Shown: in pieces, positions 1 through 8,169 of the stretch
Position numbering within the stretch: position 1 is the stretch's first letter
How the letters are laid out: every line of letters begins with the position of its first letter
Assembly: GCA_016929905.1 (NCBI GenBank)
Contig: JAFGHX010000077.1
Location: forward strand, 1-51,526
Direction of reading: 5' to 3'
DNA from: Kiritimatiellia bacterium
GTDB taxonomy: Bacteria; Verrucomicrobiota; Kiritimatiellia; JAFGHX01
DNA length: 51,526 nucleotides
Program-made: the position numbers and the translations under genes
Notes under the pieces: generated by a model
The model's database searches: none
Told to the model about the DNA's origin: nothing
What the model saw: only the letters and a program-made list of their open reading frames with translations

Positions 1-12
1 ACCACGTTGCCC

Positions 13-47
13 AAAATTCTTGGCGCCGTGGCGGCGCCGCGAATTTT
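13..47. terminator. A/T-flanked GC-rich hairpin, possible terminator
   Basis: Positions 13-28 and 32-47 form an imperfect stem of about 16 bp with a three-base loop. One arm begins with AAAA and the other ends in TTTT, with a GC-rich core between. It lies about 100 bp past the stop of the minus-strand MscS gene and could end that transcript or one entering from the left. No functional evidence. Confidence 0.4.
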
Positions 48-147
48 CTCGGAATCAGGAGGTGGCATGCCGCGCGGGGCGTGGCTGACGCACGCTGGCG
101 TTCACGACGGAGTTTCCACGTCGTTCTATCCGGCGCCGCTCTTCCGT

Positions 148-1653
148 TCAACGGGTTGTTCCGAAGAAATTCCGGATTCTGGCGACGATGCGCCTGGAGA
201 GCGATGCGGTTTCGACGGCCGTGCCGGGCAGCTGGTCGTGGGCGCTTCTGCGTTTGGCGAGCAGCTCGGCGAGCTGCTCGGAGATGCCGGGGTGCGCGCT
301 GATGATGGCGGCGAAGGCCTGCTTGCTCACGCGCAAGACGCGCACGTCGGCCACGGCCTGTACCGTGGCGTTGCGCGGCTCGCCGGTCAGCAGGCTCATC
401 TCGCCGAAGAAATCGCCCGCGCCCATCGTGGCGATCTCGTGCGCGGCCGCGGCGTCGGTCTCGGCGACGACGCGGCAGGCGCCGGACCGGATGACGTAGA
501 GCGACTCCCCCCTCTCGCCCTGGCTGACGATTGTCTCGCCGGCCCCGAATTCGATGGCTTCGGCCTGCTCGGCCAGTGCGCGCCGGTCATGGTCTTCGAG
601 CGCGGCGAGAATGGGCACGTTGCCGAACATGCGCTCGATCTCGAGCAACTGCGCGCGGTGCTCGTGTTCCTCGCGGCGCCGTTCGACGTGCAGGTGTCGC
701 ACGTCGCGGATGGGGAACGGGATGCGGATGTTGTGCCGGCGCAGGGCGTACCAGAGGTCGTTATTCAGTTGCGCCTTGATCTGGCGGTCCTGTTCGAAAT
801 CGCTGTGCCGGAACCGGATTTCGTAGCGGATCGCGAAGTCGCCGAATTCGGCGAGGCGCACCTCGGGAGGCGGCTGCTTGCGGATGCCGGGGTGCCGGTC
901 GAGCACCTCGAGGATGACGCGGCGCACGGTGTTCGGGGCCGCGCCGTACTCGAGGCCCAGCTCCATGCGCGAGACGAACTCGGGGTCGGGCCGTGAGTAG
1001 TTGCTGAACATGCCGGCGGTGAGTTCGGTATTGGGAATGCAGACCTGCACGTCCTCGCGCGTGCGCAGGATCGTCGATTTCCAGGTGATCCCCGTGACCT
1101 GCCCGATGACGTCCTTGTACTCGATCCAATCCCCGATGCTGAACGGGCTTTCGAGCTGCAGGATCAGGCCGGCGAAGAAGCTGCTGAGCGTGGCCTGGGC
1201 GGCGAACCCGATGACGGCCGTGAGGACGGCGGAGGTGGTGAGCAGGCTGGCCAGGTTCACCTCGCCCTTCGAGCCGAGCACGAGCACGGCGAGTACCGAA
1301 TAGCTGGCCAGCAGCACGAAGTCGCGCGTGATGCGCGTGAGCCGTTTGCGCGTGCGCAGTTCGTACGGCCATTCGACGAGCAGCGTGAAGACCAGCTTGG
1401 CGACGGCCCACGCCAGGACGATCGCCTGCGCGGTGAGGAACCATTTCCCGTATTTCGACCACCAACCGAACCCTCTGAGCTGGGTCGAAGCGAACCAGAT
1501 CGCGAAATAGACGACAAGCAGGCCGAACGGGAGCTGGGGCAGGTAGCGGGAGCGCTTCGCGAGGGTCTGGTAGACGCCCAGCCCGACGATGCCCAACACG
1601 ATGACAAGCGGGTGCGACGTACTGTATTGGACGAGCCCGCGCCAGATGCCCAT
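148..1653 (-). CDS. MscS-type mechanosensitive channel with C-terminal cyclic-nucleotide-binding domain
   Basis: 501 residues. Hydrophobic segments lie at about 15-35, 42-58, 72-93 and 112-127, followed by a pore-lining helix at about 134-165. The MscS beta-domain and C-terminal domain run to about 320. A cNMP-binding domain occupies about 340-465 and carries the typical phosphate-binding cassette GDFFGEMSLL...GEPRNATV, with E418 and R427. The protein should sit in the inner membrane and open under tension, with gating possibly modulated by a cyclic nucleotide. The start is the ATG preceded by AAAGGAA at a 7-base spacing. MscS channels with appended cNMP domains are a known subfamily, so the fusion itself is not new. 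The gene stands alone, with an intergenic repeat block upstream. The ligand cannot be told from sequence. Confidence 0.9.
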   Translation of the reverse strand: MGIWRGLVQYSTSHPLVIVLGIVGLGVYQTLAKRSRYLPQLPFGLLVVYFAIWFASTQLRGFGWWSKYGKWFLTAQAIVLAWAVAKLVFTLLVEWPYELRTRKRLTRITRDFVLLASYSVLAVLVLGSKGEVNLASLLTTSAVLTAVIGFAAQATLSSFFAGLILQLESPFSIGDWIEYKDVIGQVTGITWKSTILRTREDVQVCIPNTELTAGMFSNYSRPDPEFVSRMELGLEYGAAPNTVRRVILEVLDRHPGIRKQPPPEVRLAEFGDFAIRYEIRFRHSDFEQDRQIKAQLNNDLWYALRRHNIRIPFPIRDVRHLHVERRREEHEHRAQLLEIERMFGNVPILAALEDHDRRALAEQAEAIEFGAGETIVSQGERGESLYVIRSGACRVVAETDAAAAHEIATMGAGDFFGEMSLLTGEPRNATVQAVADVRVLRVSKQAFAAIISAHPGISEQLAELLAKRRSAHDQLPGTAVETASLSRRIVARIRNFFGTTR

Positions 1654-2233
1654 AGCCGGTTCCTTTCAGGCCGTGGATTGTAGTCCCCTCGCAACTCAGG
1701 CGTCCAGAGCGTTTTTTGCGGGGCCTGGTCCGAAACTTGCTCGAGAACATGTAGCAGCCTTCACCGCGGTTGGCTGTCGCACCACCTTCTTTTCTGCCCG
1801 CGAAAGGACGCGAAAGGAGCACGAAAGGTCGTTCGGTGAGCAGCGGGTCGCTGGGTAGTCGTGCAGCAACTTTGAACTGTTTGCGCCGTTCTCACCTTCC
1901 TGTTATCCACACCAACACACGGCGCAAACAACTCAAAGTTGCTGCGTACGCCGGGACACACGTTGAGGAAGACTTAACTTCAACCAAACAACCCGGGCTA
2001 CGTTGCGGGAATCGAGGGTTCCGCAACGCTGCGTTGCGGAACCCTTGCGATTCCCGCAACAAACTCCTCGCACGCCGCGGATCGAGACGCAGGGCAACGG
2101 CCCTTTTCGCGCTCCTTTCGCGTCCCTTCGCGGGCACCTCTCCACCGCTGACCCGAAACTCATTCGAGGACTTCCGGCCTGAGGCAGATTCAGCACGCCG
2201 CAGGCCTTCTTCTCTGCAAGCCGAGCGGCGTTC
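1654..2233. other. Gene-free interval between two minus-strand genes
   Basis: 580 bp without a credible gene. It holds one degenerate copy of the GAAACTTGCTCGAGAAC motif (about 1733-1749) that recurs near 6915 and 51126, and the nested inverted-repeat block at 1791-2136. Reading frames crossing it have no recognisable protein features. Confidence 0.7.
1791..2136. repeat. Set of nested and tandem palindromes about 345 bp long
   Basis: The outer arms are 1796-1829 and 2102-2136. They are reverse complements with few mismatches and contain repeated CGCGAAAGGA-like words. Inside are two further hairpins. Arms 1865-1888 and 1920-1943 match at about 22 of 24 positions. The block 2002-2060 folds on itself (arms 2002-2029 and 2030-2060) with a two-base bulge. 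No open frame with protein-like content lies within. It may be a miniature mobile element or a composite of several. Confidence 0.7.
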
Positions 2234-4348
2234 TCAGCCCGCGGGGATGCGCACTTGGACCAAGGCGTACGGGGCAAGCGTCACGGACAATCCCGTCTGC
2301 GTCACCTCGGCTTGCTCCCTGACGGGCTGTACGGCGTTCGGGTGGGCTCTGGTGTTCGCGGCCCAGGGCACCTCGGCCGTGAGTCGGAAGATGTCGGCGG
2401 TTTCGCCGGTGATCGCGCCTGCGATTTCGATGTCCGCCGTGACGGGCCCGGCCGTGCCGGTGTGTACCATGGAGATCAGCAGCGCGCCGTCGGCGTCCGT
2501 GGCCGCCAGGACATGCAGCACGGGCAGATCCGTGCCGGTCGGCACGGGTCCAATCAGGCCGGGCGTCTTCTCGCAACCGCATGAGACTTCCACGCCTACC
2601 GGCGTGGCCCCGGCGAACGCCGCAAACAGCGATTGGGCGTGGTGGCACGGATTCGCGAAGACCTGCTCGCGCTCCTTCCTGAGCCCGCCGCCGTGGTTGA
2701 CCGTGGCGGAATGGGTGATGAGTTCGACGAGCGGGGCGAGCCGCACGGCCATGTGGTAGTAGAGCGTGTCATACAACGCCTCGGCCAGCGTGGCGGGGCT
2801 GACGAGCGTCTCCTGAGTCAACCGCGCCTGTTCGTGCTCGGCCGCGGGGTCGACGCGTGCGAAGAGCTGCAGTTCCGTGATGGCGAGGCGCGGCTCGGCG
2901 ACGCCGGCGTCGCGCATGGTTTGCTCCAGCTCGCGATACCTGGGCTCGTGCAGGGCGGGCAACGCCATGAAATCGCGATAGAGGTCGAGCGGATCGGTCG
3001 AGGCCGGGTGCCGCCCCCCGAGCAGTGCGTGGTCGGCTATGCAGCGCACGGCCGGCCCGTTCGCGGCCAGGAGCTGCCGGTTCCAGTCCGGAGACTTGGC
3101 GACGACCGGCGCGCCGCCGCAGGCCAGGAACCGGATAGTCGGGTCCACGGCCCGCATGGCCTCGACGTATTCGCGGTAGCGGTCGGCATAGCCGGCGGGC
3201 GTGGCCCAGCCGGCCTGCCAGCGTCCGTACAATTCGTTGCCGATCTCCCAATGGCGCACGTTGTGCGGGGCCGGGTATCCGTTTGCCGCGCGCCGCGCGC
3301 CCTGCGGAGTATCGGCGGCCCCGTTGCAGTACTGAACCCAGCCCGCGGCCTCCTCCGGCGTGCCGTCGCCGGCGTTGATGCAAATCAGCGGCTCGCACTC
3401 CACTTCGCGGCAGAAGGCGATGAACTCGTCGGTCCCGAACAGGTTGGGCTCGACGTCGCCCCACCCCAGGTTGGGGCGAGTCGGGCGCCGGTCGACGGGT
3501 CCGACCCCGTCCTCCCAGTGGTAGTAGCTCACGAAATTGCCGCCCGGCCAGCGCAGGAGCGGAAGGCGGGACTCCTTGAGCAACCGAACGACGTCGGGGT
3601 CGGCGCCGTTCACGTGGTCGGCGGGCAGGAGCTGAGCGCGCGCGATCACGAATTGACCGGGCGTGTCGGTCGCGATTACCAGGCGACACATCGCATCGGC
3701 AACAGCGTCGTCGCCTAGGTCGAGCGTGCCCTGGAATGTCTGCCACGCCCGCGACACGCCGTCGATGCGCGCCTCTGCAAGCGGTTCCGCGCCGGCCGCA
3801 GCGAACAGCCGGATGCGGAGCGCGTCCAACGCGGGCGAACGGGCGACGATCGTCCATTCGATCGTTCTGCACCGGTGCAGGGGCAGATATGTCCACTGTG
3901 CGACGCCCTGGCCCGCGGCCTTGACTTCAACACGTTGCGCGCGACCGCCGTGGGGGCCGGCGTCCGGGCTGACCCGAACGGCTTCCCTGGCGCCCTCCCG
4001 GATCCACCAGAAGGCGAGGCCGTCTCGCCAAGCCTCCTGCAACCGCTCCGGTTCAGGCCAGTCGAGGCGCTGCACACGCTGCCGGATCTGGACCGCCACC
4101 CGTTCCGGGTCCAGCTCCGGCCGGTATGCGCCGTCGGGATGCGCGGCCTGTGAACGAAACATGTAGTCCGCGAACGTGGGATTCTGGAGGATCTGCGCGT
4201 GCATCCCCTTGTTGATGTTATGCCCGAGGTGCTCGCAGAACTTCCCGGTCAAGTACCGGCTGATCCTGTGCGCGCCGCATTCGTCCGCGTTAACGCGAAC
4301 GCGGGCCGTCGCCGGGTCATTCGTCGCCCGAAATCGAATCATCGACAT
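2234..4348 (-). CDS. Alpha-L-arabinofuranosidase, GH51-like
   Basis: 704 residues. Predicted to release terminal alpha-L-arabinofuranosyl units from plant-type polysaccharides. The N-terminal part has a carbohydrate-binding-like beta region (about 140-245). It is followed by a TIM barrel with RWPGGNF (about 266-272) and the acid/base motif WEIGNELYG (E372), then a likely nucleophile in AITELQ (E492), spaced as in GH51. A C-terminal beta domain follows. The ATG at 4348 is preferred over the adjacent in-frame GTG because GGGAGGA precedes it at good spacing. No signal peptide is visible, so the enzyme is probably cytoplasmic and acts on imported oligosaccharides. An AraC fragment lies just upstream on the opposite strand and may once have regulated it. 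Confidence 0.88.
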   Translation of the reverse strand: MSMIRFRATNDPATARVRVNADECGAHRISRYLTGKFCEHLGHNINKGMHAQILQNPTFADYMFRSQAAHPDGAYRPELDPERVAVQIRQRVQRLDWPEPERLQEAWRDGLAFWWIREGAREAVRVSPDAGPHGGRAQRVEVKAAGQGVAQWTYLPLHRCRTIEWTIVARSPALDALRIRLFAAAGAEPLAEARIDGVSRAWQTFQGTLDLGDDAVADAMCRLVIATDTPGQFVIARAQLLPADHVNGADPDVVRLLKESRLPLLRWPGGNFVSYYHWEDGVGPVDRRPTRPNLGWGDVEPNLFGTDEFIAFCREVECEPLICINAGDGTPEEAAGWVQYCNGAADTPQGARRAANGYPAPHNVRHWEIGNELYGRWQAGWATPAGYADRYREYVEAMRAVDPTIRFLACGGAPVVAKSPDWNRQLLAANGPAVRCIADHALLGGRHPASTDPLDLYRDFMALPALHEPRYRELEQTMRDAGVAEPRLAITELQLFARVDPAAEHEQARLTQETLVSPATLAEALYDTLYYHMAVRLAPLVELITHSATVNHGGGLRKEREQVFANPCHHAQSLFAAFAGATPVGVEVSCGCEKTPGLIGPVPTGTDLPVLHVLAATDADGALLISMVHTGTAGPVTADIEIAGAITGETADIFRLTAEVPWAANTRAHPNAVQPVREQAEVTQTGLSVTLAPYALVQVRIPAG

Positions 4349-4501
4349 CACGATCCTCCCCGCAAGCGCCAGAGGCGCACTTCCTGTTCAGCCCCGGACA
4401 ACGCCCGGCGAGCCGCGGCCAAGGCCGATCCGCGCCAGAGGGATCAAGCCGTCCAGAAGCATAGCGCTTCCGACGCCGAAAGGGAACTGCTGTCCTCTCC
4501 C

Positions 4502-4615
4502 GGCATGAGCGTCAAGGAGCTCGCACGCGCGGCGGGTTTCCGCGATCCGCTCTGCTTCACCCGCGTCTTGCGGCAGGCGACCGGCCTGCCGCCGCGCGAA
4601 TACGCGCGGCGTTGA
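4502..4615 (+). pseudogene. Remnant of an AraC-family regulator (C-terminal HTH only)
   Basis: The last 37 codons before the TGA at 4613-4615 read as the second helix-turn-helix of an AraC/XylS protein: VKELARAAGF, then the CFTRVLRQATGLPPREY pattern typical of these proteins. Upstream sequence in this frame has no AraC sensor or first HTH and runs antisense into the GH51 gene, so only the 3' end survives. The tail overlaps the 3' end of the opposing EamA fragment by 59 bp. Probably non-functional. It lies next to the arabinofuranosidase gene, a common place for such a regulator. Confidence 0.6.
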
Positions 4616-5057
4616 CGAGGATGACGCCGGCGAGTGCGAGCAGGCCGCCGAGCAGCGAGAGGGGTGCGGGCCACTCGCGCAGCCAGATCCAGGCCACCAG
4701 GATCGCGACGACCGGCGAGAGGTACAGGAAGCTGGTGGCGACGGACACGGGCAGTCTCGACTGCGCATACGTCCACAGAATGTGGGCGATCGCCGCCGGG
4801 AAGACGCCCAGGAAGACCACCGACCACGTCGCGCTCGGCGGTGCGTCCCGAATCACGGCCGGCAACCCGGGCAGGAAGACGAGCATGCGGAGCGTGCCGG
4901 CCCAGATGACATGGTCAGCGCCGCACGGCGACATCGTTCGTGGCCGCGCGCGCCAGCGGGTGGCGGCTCCCGCCAGCAGTCTGAGCCACGGAATCCGCCT
5001 CCTGGCGTCGGCGGCCACGTCCAAACACGGTTCTGCTCTATGCCGAACCCGCCACAT
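4557..5057 (-). pseudogene. Truncated EamA/DMT-family transporter (C-terminal half)
   Basis: The 166-codon frame matches a drug/metabolite transporter only from about residue 51 onward (4907 down to 4557). That part has four hydrophobic helices, including AAIAHILWTYAQSRLPVSVA and YLSPVVAILVAW, as in the second EamA repeat. The first 50 residues are arginine-rich and not transporter-like. The usual ten-helix protein of about 300 residues is therefore missing its first half. The frame touches the sulfatase stop (overlap 5038-5057) and overlaps the AraC remnant, consistent with a deletion that joined two gene ends. Unlikely to make a working carrier. Confidence 0.65.
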
Positions 5058-6495
5058 CGATGCGCGCGGGCAGCTCTGCCTGGTCGCCGGTCCGTGCCTG
5101 CCACTGGCGGATGCGGTCCAGCATCCGATTCATGCGGTCCGCCTGCGCGGGGTCGGCGGCGAGGTTGTTCATCTCGTGCGGATCGGCGTTCAGATCGTAG
5201 AGCATGTGCTCGCCCATCGGCGAGCAGCAGAATTTCCAGCCGTCCGCCGTGATGAGCGTGCGGATGGGATCGCCGAACGACGCGCGAACCTGCTCGATGG
5301 TATAGTTCCATTCCGGTCGCCCGGCGAGCAACTCGCCGATCTCCTGAGGCCGGCCTTCGTGCCCATACCACTCGATCACCACGTCGCGCTTGCAGCGGTC
5401 GGTTCCTTCGATGGCCGGGCGCAGGCTCTCGCCTTCGAGCGTGTCTGGGATATCCACGCCCATGAGGTCCAGCAGGGTCGGGACGATGTCGAGCTGGCTG
5501 ACGGGCTCGGCGACCTGCCGCCCGCCGCTGACGCCGGGCACACGGATCAGGAACGGAACGCGCACGGCCTCCTCGTACATGAGGGCCTTGGCCAGAAGCT
5601 TGTGGCTGCCCATCATGTCGCCGTGGTCGCTGGTGAACACCACGATCGTGTTCTCGTCCAGGCCGCACTCGCTCAGCGTGGCGAGAATCTGCCCGACATG
5701 CGTGTCGACCAGGCTGCACATGCCCCAGTAGCGCGCGATCAGCGCGCGCCAGTCGGCCTCGCTGCCGTAGGGGCGCCGGAGTTTGTCGGCCGTGACACGG
5801 GCGCGCAGGGTCGGGTAATCCGCATGCTCGAAGTTGGCCGGCAGCGTGATCGCGTTCGGATCGTACTGGCCGTCGCGACAGCTCGTGAACGGCATGTGCG
5901 GCTCGAGGAAATTCACGTAGAGCGCGAATGGGCGGTCCTTGTTCTCCCGGATGAATCGGGATGCTTCCTGCGCGAGATAGCGCGGCTTGGAATACGCCTC
6001 GGGCAGCGCGGCGCAGTAGTTGCGATTGAACACACCGTTCGGCGACTTGGGTTCATAGCCGTGTTCCACGAGCCAATGGTGGTAGTGGGACCGGTCATTG
6101 CGATCGCGTGAATTGGAATAGTACCCAATGTACATGTCCTCGATCGCGCGCCACTCGCCGAACCCGTGCTGGGCGTAGATCTCGTCGCCCAAGTGCCACT
6201 TCCCGTGATGCGCGCAGACATAGTCCGCAGGCAGCAGCTCCGGCAGGCACGGCACGTCCGCGGGCAACGGCACGTTGTTTGCCACACACCCGTTCGTGTG
6301 CGGCATCAGCCCGGTCAGCAACGTCGAGCGCGACGGCGTGCAGACCGGTTGCGTCACGTACGTGCGTTCGAACACCGTGGCCTGTGCCGCCAGGCGGTTC
6401 AGGTTCGGCATCGCGATGCGGGTGTTGCCGTAGGCGGCCAGCGTATCCGCGCGCTGTTCGTCGGTGTAGAGGAAGAGCAGATTCGGTTGTCTCAC
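5038..6495 (-). CDS. Type I sulfatase (alkaline-phosphatase superfamily)
   Basis: 485 residues from a GTG start that has AAGGAG six bases upstream. An in-frame ATG 21 codons earlier gives an extension with no family resemblance. The N-terminus NLLFLYTDEQRADTL supplies the metal-binding D12. C52 lies in the signature CTPSRSTLLTG and is the residue converted to formylglycine in active enzymes. SDHGDMMG supplies further metal ligands. Predicted to cleave sulfate esters, probably from sulfated sugars. No signal peptide is seen, so export is uncertain. The formylglycine-generating partner is not in this window. It is transcribed divergently from the AraC regulator at 6952, a plausible regulator. 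Confidence 0.9.
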   Translation of the reverse strand: MRQPNLLFLYTDEQRADTLAAYGNTRIAMPNLNRLAAQATVFERTYVTQPVCTPSRSTLLTGLMPHTNGCVANNVPLPADVPCLPELLPADYVCAHHGKWHLGDEIYAQHGFGEWRAIEDMYIGYYSNSRDRNDRSHYHHWLVEHGYEPKSPNGVFNRNYCAALPEAYSKPRYLAQEASRFIRENKDRPFALYVNFLEPHMPFTSCRDGQYDPNAITLPANFEHADYPTLRARVTADKLRRPYGSEADWRALIARYWGMCSLVDTHVGQILATLSECGLDENTIVVFTSDHGDMMGSHKLLAKALMYEEAVRVPFLIRVPGVSGGRQVAEPVSQLDIVPTLLDLMGVDIPDTLEGESLRPAIEGTDRCKRDVVIEWYGHEGRPQEIGELLAGRPEWNYTIEQVRASFGDPIRTLITADGWKFCCSPMGEHMLYDLNADPHEMNNLAADPAQADRMNRMLDRIRQWQARTGDQAELPARIDVAGSA

Positions 6496-6551
6496 GGTGA
6501 ACTCCTTAATTATCCTGAGTATTCTAGCTAAGATTTCATGGACGAGCGCTG

Positions 6552-6580
6552 TTGACACACCAAGATTCAGCAGATATTGT
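6552..6580 (+). promoter_or_regulatory. Sigma-70-type promoter facing the AraC regulator
   Basis: TTGACA at 6552-6557 (perfect -35) is followed after 17 bp by TATTGT at 6575-6580 (four of six -10 positions). It points toward the AraC gene starting at 6952. Identified by inspection only. Confidence 0.5.
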
Positions 6581-6744
6581 TACACATCAGGGCATTGATC
6601 GTCTTCCTTCAATGTCCTTTCGGCTTGGATCAAATTTCCCGGATTGTCTGAAACAGTCGATTATGCCAGAGCCGGCCGAAGCCGCCTGCCTGGCCGGCCC
6701 GTGCGGCCACGGGCCGGCTCGGGCACAGGCGAGCCTGCCAGGGA

Positions 6745-6875
6745 GAGGCTGTCTCAAGACCGGGGAACAGCCCTTACGGGCTCAACTACAAACGGCTGAA
6801 ACCACCGGATGTACCGTTTGTAGTCAACGCCGTAAGGCGTGTGGCAACGTGCGACTGGGGTTTTGGGACGGCCTC
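6745..6875. repeat. MITE-like palindromic element, family 3 copy A
   Basis: Terminal arms 6745-6761 (GAGGCTGTCTCAAGACC) and 6859-6875 are inverted repeats with three mismatches in 17. Inside, CAACTACAAACGG pairs with CCGTTTGTAGTC, and GCCCTTACGGGC faces GCCGTAAGGC, giving one long hairpin. A second copy of the same length is at 13438-13569. No transposase is encoded, so this is best described as a miniature non-autonomous element. Confidence 0.75.
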
Positions 6876-6914
6876 GGGGAGTTCGGCCGGAGGCCGATCG
6901 TCCCGGGGCGGAGA

Positions 6915-6945
6915 GTTCTCGAGTAAGTTCTCGAGCAAGTTTCAG
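6915..6945. repeat. 12-bp tandem repeat GTTCTCGAG(T/C)AA
   Basis: Two adjacent 12-base units followed by GTTTCAG. The reverse complement of the same array, with three to four units, is at 51126-51168, and single units occur near 1733 and 36291. Because the period is a multiple of three, it reads as a repetitive SSKF-type peptide in one frame. It should not be counted as the N-terminus of the AraC protein. Confidence 0.6.
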
Positions 6946-6951
6946 GGTAGA

Positions 6952-7863
6952 ATGGTGGGGCAACGGTCATCCAGTTCGGGGCGAGGGCATCCGTCTTCCC
7001 GGCGACCGCAAACGTTGCTGGCCGTTGAGCTGCATCCGGGCGAGCGGGGCGAAGAGGCGCCGCATGCGCATGCGGCGAACGAGTTTTTCCTGTGCACGGC
7101 CGGCGAGGGCGCACATCGGACGCATCTGGGCGAGTACGGGTTCAGTGCCGGCGAGCTGTCGTTCTTTCCGCGCGGCCAACTTCATGAGCATTGGGCGGCG
7201 GGGCCGGTCTGCGCGGCGATTTCGGTACGATTCCGCGACGCGGCGCTGGTACCGGAGTCCGAGGTCGACCGGCAGGCACACGTGCGCTTGATGTTTCTGA
7301 AGCGGCGTTCGTTCGTGGGCCGTAACCGGATCGCGTTGACGGCGCCGGCCCGGCGCGAGCTGGAGCGTCATTTCCGGGAAGCCGTTTCGGAAGACGCGAA
7401 GCGAGTGAGCGGGTACAAGTGTCTGCTCAAGGGGATTGCGCTGCAGGCGATTATTCTGATCGCGCGGGAACCGGACGTCGGTTTTGTGGCGTCACGCCGG
7501 GATCGGGCGGCGGGCCTGGTGCGGGTGCTCGAGGCATTGGACGAGGACCCGGCGCGCCCGGTAACGGTAGCGGCGATGGCGAAACTGGCCGGGATGAGCC
7601 GCAGCCATTTTCACGCGGCGTTCAAGCAGGCGACGGGCGCGACGCTCCTGGATCATGTTGCGCGGCTCCGGTTCGGGTCGGCCACCCACCTGCTGAGTTC
7701 GAGCGCGACGCCGGTCGTGGACGTGTGTTACCAGTGCGGGTTCCCGAGCATGAGCCGGTTCTACGACGTGTTCAAGCGGTTCGCCGGCGTGCCGCCCGCC
7801 GCGTTCCGGAGGCGGACGGCGCAACCGGCAGCGGGCTGGCGGGGAGCGAGGATCGCGGATTGA
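6952..7863 (+). CDS. AraC-family transcriptional regulator
   Basis: 303 residues from the chosen ATG. The frame is open further upstream, but that part is repeat DNA. The N-terminal cupin-like sensor has HAHAANEFFLCTAGEG and FFPRGQLHEHW, typical of AraC ligand-binding barrels. A linker follows, then the double HTH: VAAMAKLAGMSRSHFHAAFK and VVDVCYQCGFPSMSRFYDVF, ending in the usual GVPPAAFRR. This is the normal length for the family. Divergent placement from the sulfatase suggests control of that gene in response to a sugar-derived ligand, which is inference. The ribosome-binding site is weak (CAGGGTAGA), so the exact start is uncertain. Confidence 0.87.
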   Translation: MVGQRSSSSGRGHPSSRRPQTLLAVELHPGERGEEAPHAHAANEFFLCTAGEGAHRTHLGEYGFSAGELSFFPRGQLHEHWAAGPVCAAISVRFRDAALVPESEVDRQAHVRLMFLKRRSFVGRNRIALTAPARRELERHFREAVSEDAKRVSGYKCLLKGIALQAIILIAREPDVGFVASRRDRAAGLVRVLEALDEDPARPVTVAAMAKLAGMSRSHFHAAFKQATGATLLDHVARLRFGSATHLLSSSATPVVDVCYQCGFPSMSRFYDVFKRFAGVPPAAFRRRTAQPAAGWRGARIAD

Positions 7864-8169
7864 GGATCGAGGATCACGGATCGATGCGCGCGGGGGAACC
7901 AAGGGCGAGCGCCCGGCGCAGCCACGCGGCTCCGTCAAGAGGCGACATCGGGCACGGCGAGGGGGGGTCGGAACGGAAGAGCGGAGGGGGTCGCCGCCGA
8001 TCGGGGAAGTCTTGAAGCACGCGGCTCGCGAGAACGCTCGCCCTCCACGGGTTTCATCCCCGCCTGTTGACGTCCGGCTGGAGGGCGAGCGTCTCGCGAG
8101 CCGCGTATGCGGAGGCGCCTGCGAATGGCGGACGAAGCCCCGCATTGCACTTTCGACTCCGCCCTTCCC
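7864..8169. other. Convergent intergenic region with repeats
   Basis: Just after the AraC stop there is a short direct repeat based on GAGGATC(G/A) (about 7850-7884). The family 2 inverted repeat at 8021-8104 follows. No coding signal was seen in the rest. Confidence 0.6.
8021..8104. repeat. Family 2 inverted-repeat element, copy a
   Basis: The left arm 8021-8046 begins GCGGCTCGCGAGAACGCTCG. The right arm 8080-8104 is its reverse complement with a single one-base difference. The spacer is 33 bp. The same arms recur at 9787-9861, 13421-13640 and 20453-20566, with unrelated spacers. The element sits between convergent genes, so it could also act as a terminator-like hairpin. Confidence 0.75.

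Larger units (their letters stand above)
6496..6951. other. Divergent intergenic region between sulfatase and AraC genes
   Basis: 456 bp with no credible gene. It contains a good promoter facing the AraC gene (6552-6580), a GC-rich palindromic stretch around 6669-6745, a 131-bp inverted-repeat element (6745-6875) and a 12-bp tandem repeat (6915-6945). If the promoter is used, the AraC mRNA leader is about 365 nt and contains these repeats. Confidence 0.65.

Noticed and set aside
7..996. Long plus-strand frame opposite the MscS gene
   Set aside because: High GC lengthens antisense frames; the minus strand encodes a clear channel with conserved motifs, and this frame has none.
6841..6951. N-terminal extension of the AraC regulator
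   Set aside because: It translates the family 3 element end and the 12-bp tandem repeat (SSKF peptides), which recur as non-coding DNA elsewhere.
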